From CBDCWO01 sp965223405 (GTDB taxonomy: Bacteria; Bacteroidota; Bacteroidia; Chitinophagales; Saprospiraceae): a DNA stretch of 64,000 bases. The position numbers were made by a program, and so were the translations under genes. Shown here piece after piece: positions 35,592 through 45,442 of this stretch. Within the stretch, counting starts at the first letter, position 1. Each line of letters starts with the position of its first letter. The stretch covers positions 806,001 through 870,000 of the forward strand of contig CBDCWO010000006.1 in assembly GCA_965223405.1 (NCBI GenBank), given 5' to 3'. Below the pieces are notes generated by a model, which saw only the letters and a list, made by a program, of their open reading frames with translations, ran no database searches and was not told the DNA's origin.

Positions 35592-36659
35592 TTAAAATAT
35601 TAACACACTTATTATGCCTACCAGAAGTATAAATATGGCACTAAGGACAAAATAAAAAAAGCCTAAGATCATAAACTTTAATAAAGTCTTAAAAAAGCGC
35701 TGTCCATAATAGCGATATTGTGCGACTAAAAAGTAAATTCCAGCAACCAAAATACTATAATTGAAGTTCATACTGAATCCCTCCTTGTGCCTGTTTACCA
35801 GTAGATATAACAATAACATCTCTATGATCATTAAGATAAAACCGAAGGAGTGAACATGAAACTGGAAAACCAAATGTTCTACATAAAAATGCTTTCTTCG
35901 TATATACAGCAGCTTCATGACCAGTGCCATTGAAAAAATCAGCAGCACAATGACCCAAGTCAAATTTCCAATGAGAAACCTAACTGCCTCATCCGGATAT
36001 TTCATAAATCTGAAGACTTGAGGATAGAGATATGAATTAATTCCTTCTAACTCATATTTTTCCAGGATCTCCTTGCGGGTGTCGTTGAGAATATCGTATT
36101 TATGCCATTTGAAATTGTGGTTTCCGAAGATTACCAAATCCATACTATCCTGTGCTGAGGTTTTTCTGGACACTAACTCCCTCAGACTATCCACATAAAT
36201 CTGGACCTCCGGCTGCAAAACCTCATCTTCTCCATATACCAACAAGGAAGAGTCGATCAATGCTTGAAATCTAGCATTCTCATTTATTTCACTTATATCC
36301 TCAACAACTTTTATTTTGCTGATTTCGTCATTAGCCAAAAATCCAAGAGTGGCAAAAAAAAGAATCATGGACACAAAAAACAATCGGATCGGCTTATAGT
36401 AGGTATTGTGCTTACCTTTAAAAAACTCTTGGGTCAGTTGTCCGGGAACCACCAACAGTTTTAAACTTTGAAAAATCCGAGATTCTATATTAAATAAATC
36501 TTCAAAAAAATCCCGAATCAGATCCCATACCTTGATCATACCATCCGTCCTGATCTGGCCGCACTGATCACAATAATTGGAATCATCTCCAACAAACTCT
36601 CTGCCACAGTTTAGACAAGTAGAAATAACCCGCTTTATCCGGCGTCTTTTGAAAAGCAT
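35592..36659 (-). CDS. DUF3667 membrane protein with zinc-ribbon N-terminus
   Basis: A 355-residue protein. A CxxC...CxxC zinc ribbon (CLNCGREFVGDDSNYCDQCG) at residues about 17-36 is followed by the DUF3667 signature (WDLIRDFFEDLFNIESRIFQSLKLL, then PGQLTQEFFKGKHNTYYKPIRLFF). About five hydrophobic helices occupy the rest (YKPIRLFFVSMILFFATLGF, then four near 230-350). The family is common in Bacteroidota and its function is unknown. A TATTTTTG box at 36664-36671 stands four bases before its ATG, so it and gatB probably share this promoter. Confidence 0.88.
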   Translation of the reverse strand: MLFKRRRIKRVISTCLNCGREFVGDDSNYCDQCGQIRTDGMIKVWDLIRDFFEDLFNIESRIFQSLKLLVVPGQLTQEFFKGKHNTYYKPIRLFFVSMILFFATLGFLANDEISKIKVVEDISEINENARFQALIDSSLLVYGEDEVLQPEVQIYVDSLRELVSRKTSAQDSMDLVIFGNHNFKWHKYDILNDTRKEILEKYELEGINSYLYPQVFRFMKYPDEAVRFLIGNLTWVIVLLIFSMALVMKLLYIRRKHFYVEHLVFQFHVHSFGFILMIIEMLLLYLLVNRHKEGFSMNFNYSILVAGIYFLVAQYRYYGQRFFKTLLKFMILGFFYFVLSAIFILLVGIISVLIF

Positions 36660-36663
36660 GGTT

Positions 36664-36671
36664 CAAAAATA
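36664..36671 (-). promoter_or_regulatory. TAnnTTTG box directly before the DUF3667-gatB pair
   Basis: Read on the minus strand this is TATTTTTG, four bases before the ATG at 36659, the same spacing as for lpxD. A near-leaderless transcript is likely. Confidence 0.4.
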
Positions 36672-36823
36672 AAAAGAATATGAAGATTATCTCCCCCTTC
36701 TAATGAGTTTAAACCGCGGAGATAAGTAGCAAACCCTGCTCAACTGTATTCCAAACAGTTGACTAGTAACAATATACAATATGGTTGCTGAAATGCCGAT
36801 GTATTTGTGGAGTCAAGAGCTTT

Positions 36824-37819
36824 CTAATCGGGTAAATAGTCAAGTGACTGATTGATCACGGATGCCTTTTCGACCAATTCCTGATATTCCGCCGGAGTCA
36901 ATCCATCCAAAACATAATTGATCGGATCTATGGTTTTACCTTGGTACCTAACTTCATAGTGACAATGAGGTGCAGTAGAAGTGCCGGTACTTCCTACGGT
37001 ACCTATTTGCTGCCCTCTAACCACCTTTTCACCTTTTTTTACATCGATAGATGCCATATGTCCATAAAGCGTCTCATATCCGTAGCCATGATCAATTTTA
37101 ACATGTCTTCCGTATCCTCGTTTGGATCGTTTTACCTCAATAACTCGACCATTTCCGGTAGCTTGGATTGGTGTGCCAGTCGGGGCTGTAAAATCGATAC
37201 CCGCATGCATCTTACGAATTTTGTGGATTGGATGTATCCTCATTCCATATCCACTGAGTAATTTTACATTGCGCTTAAGCTTATCTTCTCTCACCGGTTT
37301 GATCGACGGGATAGAAGCAAAGCGATCCTCGTTTTTCTCCGCCAGTGTCAGTAAGGTATCCAGTGAAATACTCTGTAAATTTATCTGCCGCTTCAGTTTA
37401 TCTACTTTACTCAGAGTTGAAGATAATAACTCACCAGTGTGTTGGTATTGTTTCAATTCTTCATATTGAACATGACCTCCAATTCCACCATTCCAGATCG
37501 ATTCGTCAATCGGGTCAATACCCAGCAAGGTGCGATGGAGCTGAGCATCCCGATCTTGAACATTATCTACTATCTTCGATAGAAATTCCAGCTGATCGGT
37601 AACTGTGGAATAATGCGCTTTCATGTTGTCAATCTCATTCATCAACAACTTCTCCTTGGGAGAAGGAAAATAATTATAGGCTAAAAACAATAACAGCATA
37701 GCACTTATGATCACTGCTGAAGTGAATCCAAGCATGTATAAAAATCTCTCTCTTAAGGAAACATGAACCTTTTCGTACCGAAGCGTATTGGGGTTAAATA
37801 CAAATTTTTCTCTACTCAT
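36824..37819 (-). CDS. M23 family metallopeptidase (LytM-type), membrane-anchored
   Basis: A 331-residue cell-wall endopeptidase from the ATG at 37819; a TTG at 37828 is less likely. One transmembrane helix at about residues 28-50 anchors it, and a coiled-coil region (about 60-150) precedes the catalytic domain. Zinc ligands lie in HAGIDFTAPTGTP (H-x3-D) and in the HCHYEVRYQG motif, and the LYGHMASID loop is present, so it should be active on peptidoglycan cross-links. It is divergent from alaS, an arrangement conserved in Bacteroidota. Confidence 0.95.
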   Translation of the reverse strand: MSREKFVFNPNTLRYEKVHVSLRERFLYMLGFTSAVIISAMLLLFLAYNYFPSPKEKLLMNEIDNMKAHYSTVTDQLEFLSKIVDNVQDRDAQLHRTLLGIDPIDESIWNGGIGGHVQYEELKQYQHTGELLSSTLSKVDKLKRQINLQSISLDTLLTLAEKNEDRFASIPSIKPVREDKLKRNVKLLSGYGMRIHPIHKIRKMHAGIDFTAPTGTPIQATGNGRVIEVKRSKRGYGRHVKIDHGYGYETLYGHMASIDVKKGEKVVRGQQIGTVGSTGTSTAPHCHYEVRYQGKTIDPINYVLDGLTPAEYQELVEKASVINQSLDYLPD

Positions 37820-37883
37820 TAGACACAAAGAATTGAAACCAAACTTTTAGACTGGATTGGACATGTTCTTTGAAAGGATCGGT

Positions 37884-37915
37884 CAAAAATACTTGGAACT
37901 AACCGATTTACCAAA
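37884..37915 (-). promoter_or_regulatory. Promoter of the M23 peptidase gene
   Basis: On the minus strand TTTG (37912-37915), a 20-base spacer and TATTTTTG (37884-37891) match the Bacteroidota sigma factor consensus closely. Transcription would start near 37877, leaving a leader of about 58 bases before the ATG at 37819. Confidence 0.6.
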
Positions 37916-38072
37916 AATATGTCTAAAAAAAATATAAATATTAAAACATTCGGTAATATCTTGATCTTAAACATATTACATTATTTTTTAATGTGTAAGT
38001 TTGGTTTCATGGACTGTTATAATCCTCATTTATTTCTAATTTTGCAATCTTGTATCAAACAAAAAACATACC

Positions 38073-40712
38073 ATGCAAGCAAAAGAGATCCGGAATACCT
38101 TTTTAGAATACTTTCGCAGTAAGGACCACCAAATAGTTCAGTCCGCTCCAATTGTCACTAAAAATGATCCTACTTTGATGTTTACGAATGCAGGGATGAA
38201 TCAATTTAAGGATTTTTTCCTAGGCCATCAATCTCCTCCCCATCCGCGAATTGCAGACACTCAGAAATGTTTACGGGTTTCGGGAAAGCACAATGATCTG
38301 GAAGAAGTAGGCCGGGATAGTTATCATCACACGATGTTTGAAATGTTAGGGAACTGGTCATTTGGAGATTATTTCAAAAATGAGGCTATTGACTGGGCTT
38401 GGGATTTATTGGTTAATGTATTTGGACTTGCCCCGGACCGGTTATACGCTACGGTGTTTGGAGGTGACGAGGAAGAAAACCTGGAAAAAGATCATGAAGC
38501 AGCCCAAATTTGGGAAAAGTATTTGCCAAAGGAACAAATACTTTACTTCGGCAAGAAAGACAATTTTTGGGAAATGGGAGATACCGGTCCTTGTGGTCCA
38601 TGTTCCGAAATTCACATTGATATTCGTCCTGATGCGGAACGAAAAAAGTTATCTGGTGACAGTCTAGTGAATCAAGACAATCCTTTAGTCATTGAGATTT
38701 GGAATCTGGTGTTTATTCAATACAATCGAAAGGCTGATGGCCAATTGGAAAATCTGCCTGAAAAACATGTGGACACGGGGATGGGTTTTGAAAGGTTATG
38801 TATGGCAATACAAGGAAAGGATTCCAACTACGATACGGATGTATTTACACCTTTCATTCAATTTATTGAAAAGGCGACCGGAATCAAGTATACAGCTCAA
38901 TACGATGAAAAAGTGAAAACAGATATTGCGATGAGAGTTGCTGCCGATCATGTCAGGGCGATATCTTTCTCTATAGCAGATGGTCAGCTCCCCGGCAATA
39001 CGGGAGCAGGTTATGTCATTCGAAGAATACTGCGGCGGGCAGTCAGGTATTATTATTCCTTTTTAGGAATTAACAAACCATTTCTCAACCTGCTAGTCCC
39101 GTTATTGGCAGAACAATTAGCCGAGGTTTTCCCAGAGCTAAAGGCACAGGAGCAGTTTGTCCAACAGGCGATTTTAGAAGAAGAAAAATCTTTCTTGCAT
39201 ACACTTAGCGATGGATTAAAACGTATTGAAGGTCTTAATATCATGGATAAAAAGCTATCCGGAAAGGATGCCTTTGAACTCTACGACACTTATGGATTTC
39301 CAATTGATTTGACGCGTTTAATTGCAGCGGAAAGAGGATGGGAGGTCGACGAATCAGGATTCTCGGCAGCTCTCAGCCGACAACGAGCTAGATCCAAAGC
39401 CGACGCCGTCAAAGAAACCGGTGATTGGATTCAGGTACAAGATGTTTCGGTAGATGGTTTTATTGGATACGACACTTTGGTCAATGCGCAAGCCAGGATT
39501 GCCAAATATCGCAAACTAATTGAAAAAGGGCAAGAAAAATATCAAATCATCCTAGACAAAACACCATTCTATGCCGAGGGTGGTGGTCAGGTAGGTGATA
39601 TTGGTATATTCCGCTCCGGAGATCAGGTAATCAAAGTTTTAGATACGGTAAAAGAAAACGACATTTCCATCCATATTGTCAATCAGTTACCGAAAGATCT
39701 CGCATTGGAAATTTATGCCGAAGTAGATGGAAAACGAAGGAGCCTTATTGAAAATAATCATACTGCTACTCACTTATTGCATGCCGCATTGCGACAGGTT
39801 CTTGGAAATCATGTGGTACAAAAAGGTTCATTATTGAATGATCAATATTTGCGATTTGATTTTTCTCACTTTAAAAAGGTAACCGTGGAAGAACTCCAGC
39901 AAATTGAGGAAATTGTCAATCAAAAGATCCGTCAGAATATTGGTCTTGAGGAGCGAAGGTCCATTCCCATCGAGGAAGCTAAAGCTGCCGGTGCGCATAT
40001 GTTTTTTGGAGAAAAATACGGAGAGAAGGTGAGGATGATCACATTTGATCCATCTTATTCTAAGGAGTTGTGCGGAGGATGTCATGTACCCTTTACCGGT
40101 AAAATCGGATTGTTAAAAATCACTCATGAAACAGCTGTTGCTGCCGGAGTGCGTCGGATTGAAGCCGTTACCGCTGATGCTGGAGAAAAGTTCGTGAACG
40201 AGAAAATTGATAAGCTAAGTCAAATTGAAGAAGTACTTCGGTATCCTCAGAATCCTGTAGATGCGGTCCAACAAATAGCGCACGAAAATAAAGCGCTGAA
40301 GAAAAAAGTGGAACAACTACAACTGGCTGCAGGTCATCAGGAAAAAAGTCAATTGAAAGCAGGAACTCAGCAAATTAACGGAATCAACTTTCTCGGCAAG
40401 GTTGTCAAGGTTGACGATAGCAAGGTATTAAAAACCCTGGTATTTGAATTGGAAAAAGAAATTGACAATGCGGTAGTTGCTCTGGGAGCATCCATTGGAA
40501 ACAAAGCTCAGTTGATGATCAAAATAAGTCAAAGCCTTATCTCCGATACCGGTCTTCATGCCGGTGATATCATTAGAGAGGTTTCCTCCAAAATTCAGGG
40601 GGGAGGCGGAGGACAACCGTTTTTCGCCTCAGCTGGAGGTAAAAGTCCGCAAGGATTACCTCAAGCTATAGCTTCAATTGAAGAAATACTGCAAAATGTG
40701 ACTTCAAATTGA
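38073..40712 (+). CDS. alaS: Alanine--tRNA ligase
   Basis: An 879-residue alanyl-tRNA synthetase. The class II catalytic core starts at EIRNTFLEYF, with motif 2 in the KCLRVSGKHNDLEEVG region and TGPCGPCSEIHID at about 170. The editing domain has the zinc-binding HTATHLLHAAL (about residue 564) and CGGCHVPFTG. The C-Ala domain ends with GGGGGQPFFASAGG. All catalytic and editing elements are present. It is divergent from the M23 peptidase, and the 3' end lies 17 bases from the convergent tricorn-like gene. Confidence 0.98.
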   Translation: MQAKEIRNTFLEYFRSKDHQIVQSAPIVTKNDPTLMFTNAGMNQFKDFFLGHQSPPHPRIADTQKCLRVSGKHNDLEEVGRDSYHHTMFEMLGNWSFGDYFKNEAIDWAWDLLVNVFGLAPDRLYATVFGGDEEENLEKDHEAAQIWEKYLPKEQILYFGKKDNFWEMGDTGPCGPCSEIHIDIRPDAERKKLSGDSLVNQDNPLVIEIWNLVFIQYNRKADGQLENLPEKHVDTGMGFERLCMAIQGKDSNYDTDVFTPFIQFIEKATGIKYTAQYDEKVKTDIAMRVAADHVRAISFSIADGQLPGNTGAGYVIRRILRRAVRYYYSFLGINKPFLNLLVPLLAEQLAEVFPELKAQEQFVQQAILEEEKSFLHTLSDGLKRIEGLNIMDKKLSGKDAFELYDTYGFPIDLTRLIAAERGWEVDESGFSAALSRQRARSKADAVKETGDWIQVQDVSVDGFIGYDTLVNAQARIAKYRKLIEKGQEKYQIILDKTPFYAEGGGQVGDIGIFRSGDQVIKVLDTVKENDISIHIVNQLPKDLALEIYAEVDGKRRSLIENNHTATHLLHAALRQVLGNHVVQKGSLLNDQYLRFDFSHFKKVTVEELQQIEEIVNQKIRQNIGLEERRSIPIEEAKAAGAHMFFGEKYGEKVRMITFDPSYSKELCGGCHVPFTGKIGLLKITHETAVAAGVRRIEAVTADAGEKFVNEKIDKLSQIEEVLRYPQNPVDAVQQIAHENKALKKKVEQLQLAAGHQEKSQLKAGTQQINGINFLGKVVKVDDSKVLKTLVFELEKEIDNAVVALGASIGNKAQLMIKISQSLISDTGLHAGDIIREVSSKIQGGGGGQPFFASAGGKSPQGLPQAIASIEEILQNVTSN

Positions 40713-40729
40713 AATATGATAACGAATCG

Positions 40730-43700
40730 CTATTTATCCATTTTGATTTCCTGCAGTAAGGTTTCGACAGCTTTCTTCAATTGCAGGTCTTCACCTTTAG
40801 CTTTAATATCCGGAGGATTTTCAACTATGATATCCGGAACAGCAGGGCCATGTTCCATATTTTTTTCTGTATGATATACATACCAAGCTCGAAAAGGCAA
40901 TCTGACGAAAGTTCCGTCCATTAATCTGGCCCCACCGGTAGAAATTACGGCACCAAACGTGGGTGTTCCCACCAATGTACCATGTCCCAGGTGTTTGTAA
41001 GCATGGGAAAATATCTCGGCATTGGAATAACTATTTTGGTTACATAGGGCAATTGAAGGTTTAGTCCAAGAAGCCAGAGGTAATCGTTCGCCAAATGGAT
41101 AATTTGACTTGAACATCAAATGTTCCTTGGAAAGATTTTTTGCTGCTCCTCGCGGTACAGTATATGCATGCTGGCGAACGTTAAGTACGGCCATAAGCAT
41201 ATCAGTCGTCCAACCACCACCATTAAAGCGCACATCTATAACAATCCCTTCCTTTCCATTTCCACTGGCCATGAGCTCACGTTCAAACCGTTCAAAACTT
41301 GGCCAATTCATACCTTGAATATGAATATATCCTAACCTACCATTTGAATATCGGTCAGTTAATTCTTTTTGGGTCTTTACCCATGATTCATACTGTTCCC
41401 TTCTTACTGAGGAAGCAGGTCGAATCACTACCTCTCTTGATTCTCCATCCAATCCGGTTACGGATAGTAAGATTTTGTCATTGGCTTTCTGATTAAGTAA
41501 TGAAAAATAATTGACTTGTCGTGAGACAGGGGATTCATTTACGGCAGTGATTATTTCTCCAACTTTTAATTTACTGTTCTGCTTATCTCCTGGGGATCCG
41601 GGAATAATGTTGATTATCTTTACTCCATTTGCTATGGGTTCTACTTCTACACCTAAGTAACCGGTTCTTTCGATTTGGGTTTCTTCGGGGGTTGGTCCGC
41701 TCATACCCATGTGACTTGCATCTACCTGACCTAACATTTCATTAAACATGTCCATAAAGTCCTGCTTAGTCGATGCAGCTCTAGCCCATGGTTCATATTT
41801 TTGTTTTAATGTGGTCCAATCTCTACCGTGAAAATCGGGATCATAAAATCCAAAATTCAGTGTTTTCCAGGCATCGGTAAATACCTGTTTCCTTTCCTCG
41901 CGATGGTCAATTCTCATTTTAGCTTGATAAGGTAGTCTTTCAGGCTTTCCACTCGCACCTTTCAGTCTGTTCAGCCCCCCATTAAAGCTATTGTAGTATA
42001 AATAGTCCCTTTTGGGTCCCATGGAAAGATTACCAATCCGGGCATTTGGAAGAATCGTTTTTAATCCGGATCCATCCCATTTTATTGATTTTAACTCCGG
42101 GGTGCCTCCACTTCCCTGGCGACCACTTCCATTAGTAGTAAATATGAACGTATCTCCTTTTTTATTAATAATCAGGTTACTTTCATTTCCTGCAAATGCA
42201 GTGACTTGTACCAATCTTTGATGGATGTTTTCAAAGTCTATGATTACCTCTGTCTCCTTTGGCTTGTCCTTGCCACTCCTAGGTTTATCCGATTCCTCTT
42301 CCTCTTCCCAATCCGGTTTGGTTTTTTCCCAATCTATTTGGTTTAACCAGGCAAACCAAACATCAGCATCACCGTTATTTCGAATCGATAAAAACCCAAG
42401 TTTACTACCATCTGCACTCCAATAGGGATTGTAATCCCCACGTGGGTGCATACTCACATTTACCGGACCCTGTTTATTGTCAGCCGCATGTATATAGATT
42501 TCACTATTGAAGTCTAAATCACTCAATGAATATGCCAGCCATTTACTATCAGGACTCCAAGCTAAGCCTGATGGAGTAGACCACCCATCCAATAAAGTTA
42601 TTGGATCGATCAATCCGCCTGTGGAATCTATATCATATACCAATAGTTGCCCTCTGTTTCTGGCGACGGCCAACTTTTGATAATCCGGTGATACGGAAAG
42701 CCGTGTCTCTTCCTCTCCGGTATTCATTAACCTGGTAACTTTGTGTTTTAAGGATTTAAAAATATTTGACTCGTCAGGATCGTTCGACTGAACTTGGTAA
42801 ATATCGTATGAACCAGATCGATCGGATATAAACAGAATAGTCGTATCATTGAGCCACTGGGGTTCATGATCATTAAAAGGGTGATTGCTTATATTTATAG
42901 ATCTGGCTTTTTCTTTGTGCAACTGCTTTACAAATATCTCTCCCCGTATTTCCAATGCCAGGAATTTGCCATTTGGCGAAATAGAGTAATCGGATAATCC
43001 CGAATTGAAGGTTTTATTTTCATAACTATCGAAGCGATCGTCTATCGGGATTTTAATCGAAATAGGGGTTAATTTTTTAGATGTCAGATTGATTTTAAAG
43101 ATTCTATTTTGTCTTTCGATCACACCTACGGTTCCTGATGAATTGATATCATAATACCGAATTCCATCATCTTTAAAATTCGTAAGTCTCTTTTCAGATT
43201 TGGGCTTTAGAGATCCATCGCTTTGAATCGATACTTTGTACAGATTGTATTTTTGGTTTTTCGTACTAAGAAAATATAAATCACCATCTTTACCCCAGCG
43301 TGGATAGATATCCTGGCCTTCAAAATTGGTAATTTGATGATAGGTGTCATTGGCTTTATGGTAGACCCATATATTGCGGTTGGCAGGTCCATTATAAGCT
43401 TCTCTGGTAATTCGACAGGAGCCCATCATGAGTGCGATCATACTCCCATCCGGTGATACCACAGCACCCGAGCCGAGACCATTCATAATTCTTACTGGAG
43501 TTGACTCTGATGGAGATAGTTGATAAATTTCACTTTCTCGCTCTAGCTGAACATACGATCTGCGGGTAGAAAATACAATATCATTATTTGGGGACCAGGA
43601 TGGATCCACATCACTTGATGAATGATGCGTAAGCCTTTTTAGTGAATTTCCATCTTTGTTGACTAAGTAGATGTCGTAATTACCAAAACGATTGCCTTGA

Positions 43701-43948
43701 AATGCGATCTGGTTTCCATCAAAACTCCACCTCGGTTTGCTTTCATACCCTTCATGTATAGTCAATCGGGTTGCTTTCCCTCCTACGATTGGTACAGTCC
43801 AAATATCTCCCTGGTATGAAAAACTCAACATATTGCCGGCGGGATTAATCGCCGGAAATCTCACAAACGGTTCTTTTTGTGCACACAGATACTGGATCTG
43901 AAATAGAAAAATGGCTATTAAATAAAGAAAATAAGGCTTAGTATTCAT
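40730..43948 (-). CDS. Tricorn-like protease (propeller, PDZ, S41 domains)
   Basis: A protein of about 1072 residues from the ATG at 43948; the longer start at 44002 would give an unusual N-terminus. A signal peptide (MNTKPYFLYLIAIFLF...CAQ) is followed by PD40 propeller repeats (for example PRWSFDGNQIAFQGN, PSWSPNNDIVFSTR), a second propeller, a C1-type helical region, a PDZ domain (about 780-860: GYLGVEVEPIANGVKI) and an S41/tail-specific protease domain with the nucleophile in NQNSYSNAEIF followed by GTLVGTPTFGAV. Tricorn-type proteases trim oligopeptides; export suggests a periplasmic peptide-degradation role. It is the third gene of a minus-strand run after the amidase and aminotransferase. 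Confidence 0.93.
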   Translation of the reverse strand: MNTKPYFLYLIAIFLFQIQYLCAQKEPFVRFPAINPAGNMLSFSYQGDIWTVPIVGGKATRLTIHEGYESKPRWSFDGNQIAFQGNRFGNYDIYLVNKDGNSLKRLTHHSSSDVDPSWSPNNDIVFSTRRSYVQLERESEIYQLSPSESTPVRIMNGLGSGAVVSPDGSMIALMMGSCRITREAYNGPANRNIWVYHKANDTYHQITNFEGQDIYPRWGKDGDLYFLSTKNQKYNLYKVSIQSDGSLKPKSEKRLTNFKDDGIRYYDINSSGTVGVIERQNRIFKINLTSKKLTPISIKIPIDDRFDSYENKTFNSGLSDYSISPNGKFLALEIRGEIFVKQLHKEKARSINISNHPFNDHEPQWLNDTTILFISDRSGSYDIYQVQSNDPDESNIFKSLKHKVTRLMNTGEEETRLSVSPDYQKLAVARNRGQLLVYDIDSTGGLIDPITLLDGWSTPSGLAWSPDSKWLAYSLSDLDFNSEIYIHAADNKQGPVNVSMHPRGDYNPYWSADGSKLGFLSIRNNGDADVWFAWLNQIDWEKTKPDWEEEEESDKPRSGKDKPKETEVIIDFENIHQRLVQVTAFAGNESNLIINKKGDTFIFTTNGSGRQGSGGTPELKSIKWDGSGLKTILPNARIGNLSMGPKRDYLYYNSFNGGLNRLKGASGKPERLPYQAKMRIDHREERKQVFTDAWKTLNFGFYDPDFHGRDWTTLKQKYEPWARAASTKQDFMDMFNEMLGQVDASHMGMSGPTPEETQIERTGYLGVEVEPIANGVKIINIIPGSPGDKQNSKLKVGEIITAVNESPVSRQVNYFSLLNQKANDKILLSVTGLDGESREVVIRPASSVRREQYESWVKTQKELTDRYSNGRLGYIHIQGMNWPSFERFERELMASGNGKEGIVIDVRFNGGGWTTDMLMAVLNVRQHAYTVPRGAAKNLSKEHLMFKSNYPFGERLPLASWTKPSIALCNQNSYSNAEIFSHAYKHLGHGTLVGTPTFGAVISTGGARLMDGTFVRLPFRAWYVYHTEKNMEHGPAVPDIIVENPPDIKAKGEDLQLKKAVETLLQEIKMDK

Positions 43949-44147
43949 GATATATTTTTTAGGATAAAGGAATGCGAAAATACATTTAATTCTTCTTGTC
44001 ATTAACTGTTATTCAATGATTATCAAATGATATTCATCAACTATATTAAGACTCAAAACAAAAGCAACACCTCATTGGTTTGAATGATCTTTAGACGAAT
44101 AATAGAGTAATCTATTCTGGGCTTGAAACTGCACTCCTATATAAATT

Positions 44148-45410
44148 TTAAACCTTCATAGATTTCAGTGCAGCTACGAATTTGTCCAATTCTTTGGTGG
44201 TTGTATAAATATTAGGAGTAATTCTACAGCCATGAACACCATGTCCATCAATGGCAACAGTCCATATTCGGTGCTCTTTCAATAAGCGGTCCGCCATTTC
44301 TTTTGGTTTCATATTTTTAATGCCGACATTGCCAATTCCACATGACCTGTGTGGTTCTGTAGGCGTATTTATTATGATATGCTCCCAATCACGCACCTGG
44401 TCAGTCCAATATCTTTGCAGATATCTCAATCGGGCCTCCTTGCGCGCCGGCCCAATCCTATCGTGATAGTCCAAGGCATTTAGAATCGCCAGTTCGGTAT
44501 GTACCGGATGAGTACCTAAATGATTGATCCGTTCAATTTCATCCTGTTCAAATCCATAGTGAGCAAATAGCGGCCAGACCTTTTTGATTTTTTCTTTTTT
44601 CACATAGAGCATACCTGCTCCTAATGGAACACTTAACCATTTATGCAGGCTGGTTCCATAATAATCACAATCCATTTCGGACATTTTAAAATCTACATGT
44701 CCAAACGCATGCGCGCCATCCACCATCACTTCTACACCTAGCTTGTGAGCCATATCACAAATCTTTCTTACCGGTAAGATTTGCCCGGTTATGTTGACCA
44801 TATGACACACCATCAACAATTTAGTTTTGGAGTTTATCGCATTGGCATACAACTCAACAATTTCTTCGTCACTTACCGGGTGATTGGGAATTGAGATTAT
44901 GCGATTTACGATTCCATGTCTTTCGCTTTGTAACCTAAATTGAGCCAACATAGCAAAATAGTCTTGTTCCGCCATTACGGCCTCATCACCCGGTTGCCAA
45001 TGCATACCCTGAATGATCAAGTCCAACGACTCTGTAGTATTGCGGGTAACCACTAATTCTTCTCTCGAACAACCGGCCAGTTCGGCCAATTTTTCTCTTA
45101 CAAACAATTTGTTATCTCTTTGGACGGTCCGCATGTAGTGTGAGGCTTGATAGTTTACCTCACGGATGTGATGGATGTGATTCTCCAGGGTTTCCTGAGG
45201 GATCATACAATAATATCCATTCTCAAGATTAATATAATCCGGCTTTAGACGATATCCACTACGGATATAACTCCAGAAAGTTTCATCTGAAGCGACTTCA
45301 TAATCGGTCCGATCACCGATCATCGTTACCAATTTATCTAATTGAGGAAATAAGTAGGGCCCTGCGAGTAAACCGGTGGCCAATTTTCTTACAAAACTTC
45401 TTTTATTCAT
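44148..45410 (-). CDS. Class V aminotransferase (isopenicillin N epimerase-like)
   Basis: A protein of about 420 residues from the ATG at 45410, which begins with a Tat-like signal (MNKRSFVRKLATGLLAG; KR rather than RR). The PLP-dependent fold type I domain shows TRNTTESLDLIIQGM, MVDGAHAFGHVDF with the PLP-binding Asp, and the Schiff-base Lys in GTSLHKWLSVPLGAGML. The family includes isopenicillin N epimerase and cysteine desulfurase-like enzymes, often Tat-exported in Bacteroidota. The substrate is unknown. It starts 32 bases after the amidase stop. Confidence 0.9.
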   Translation of the reverse strand: MNKRSFVRKLATGLLAGPYLFPQLDKLVTMIGDRTDYEVASDETFWSYIRSGYRLKPDYINLENGYYCMIPQETLENHIHHIREVNYQASHYMRTVQRDNKLFVREKLAELAGCSREELVVTRNTTESLDLIIQGMHWQPGDEAVMAEQDYFAMLAQFRLQSERHGIVNRIISIPNHPVSDEEIVELYANAINSKTKLLMVCHMVNITGQILPVRKICDMAHKLGVEVMVDGAHAFGHVDFKMSEMDCDYYGTSLHKWLSVPLGAGMLYVKKEKIKKVWPLFAHYGFEQDEIERINHLGTHPVHTELAILNALDYHDRIGPARKEARLRYLQRYWTDQVRDWEHIIINTPTEPHRSCGIGNVGIKNMKPKEMADRLLKEHRIWTVAIDGHGVHGCRITPNIYTTTKELDKFVAALKSMKV

Positions 45411-45442
45411 TGGTAATTGATTAAGGCAAATAAAATTACAAA

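Noticed and set aside
37919..38122. 67-residue plus-strand ORF before alaS
   Set aside because: It overlaps the alaS start in another frame and lies in AT-rich promoter sequence without recognisable features.
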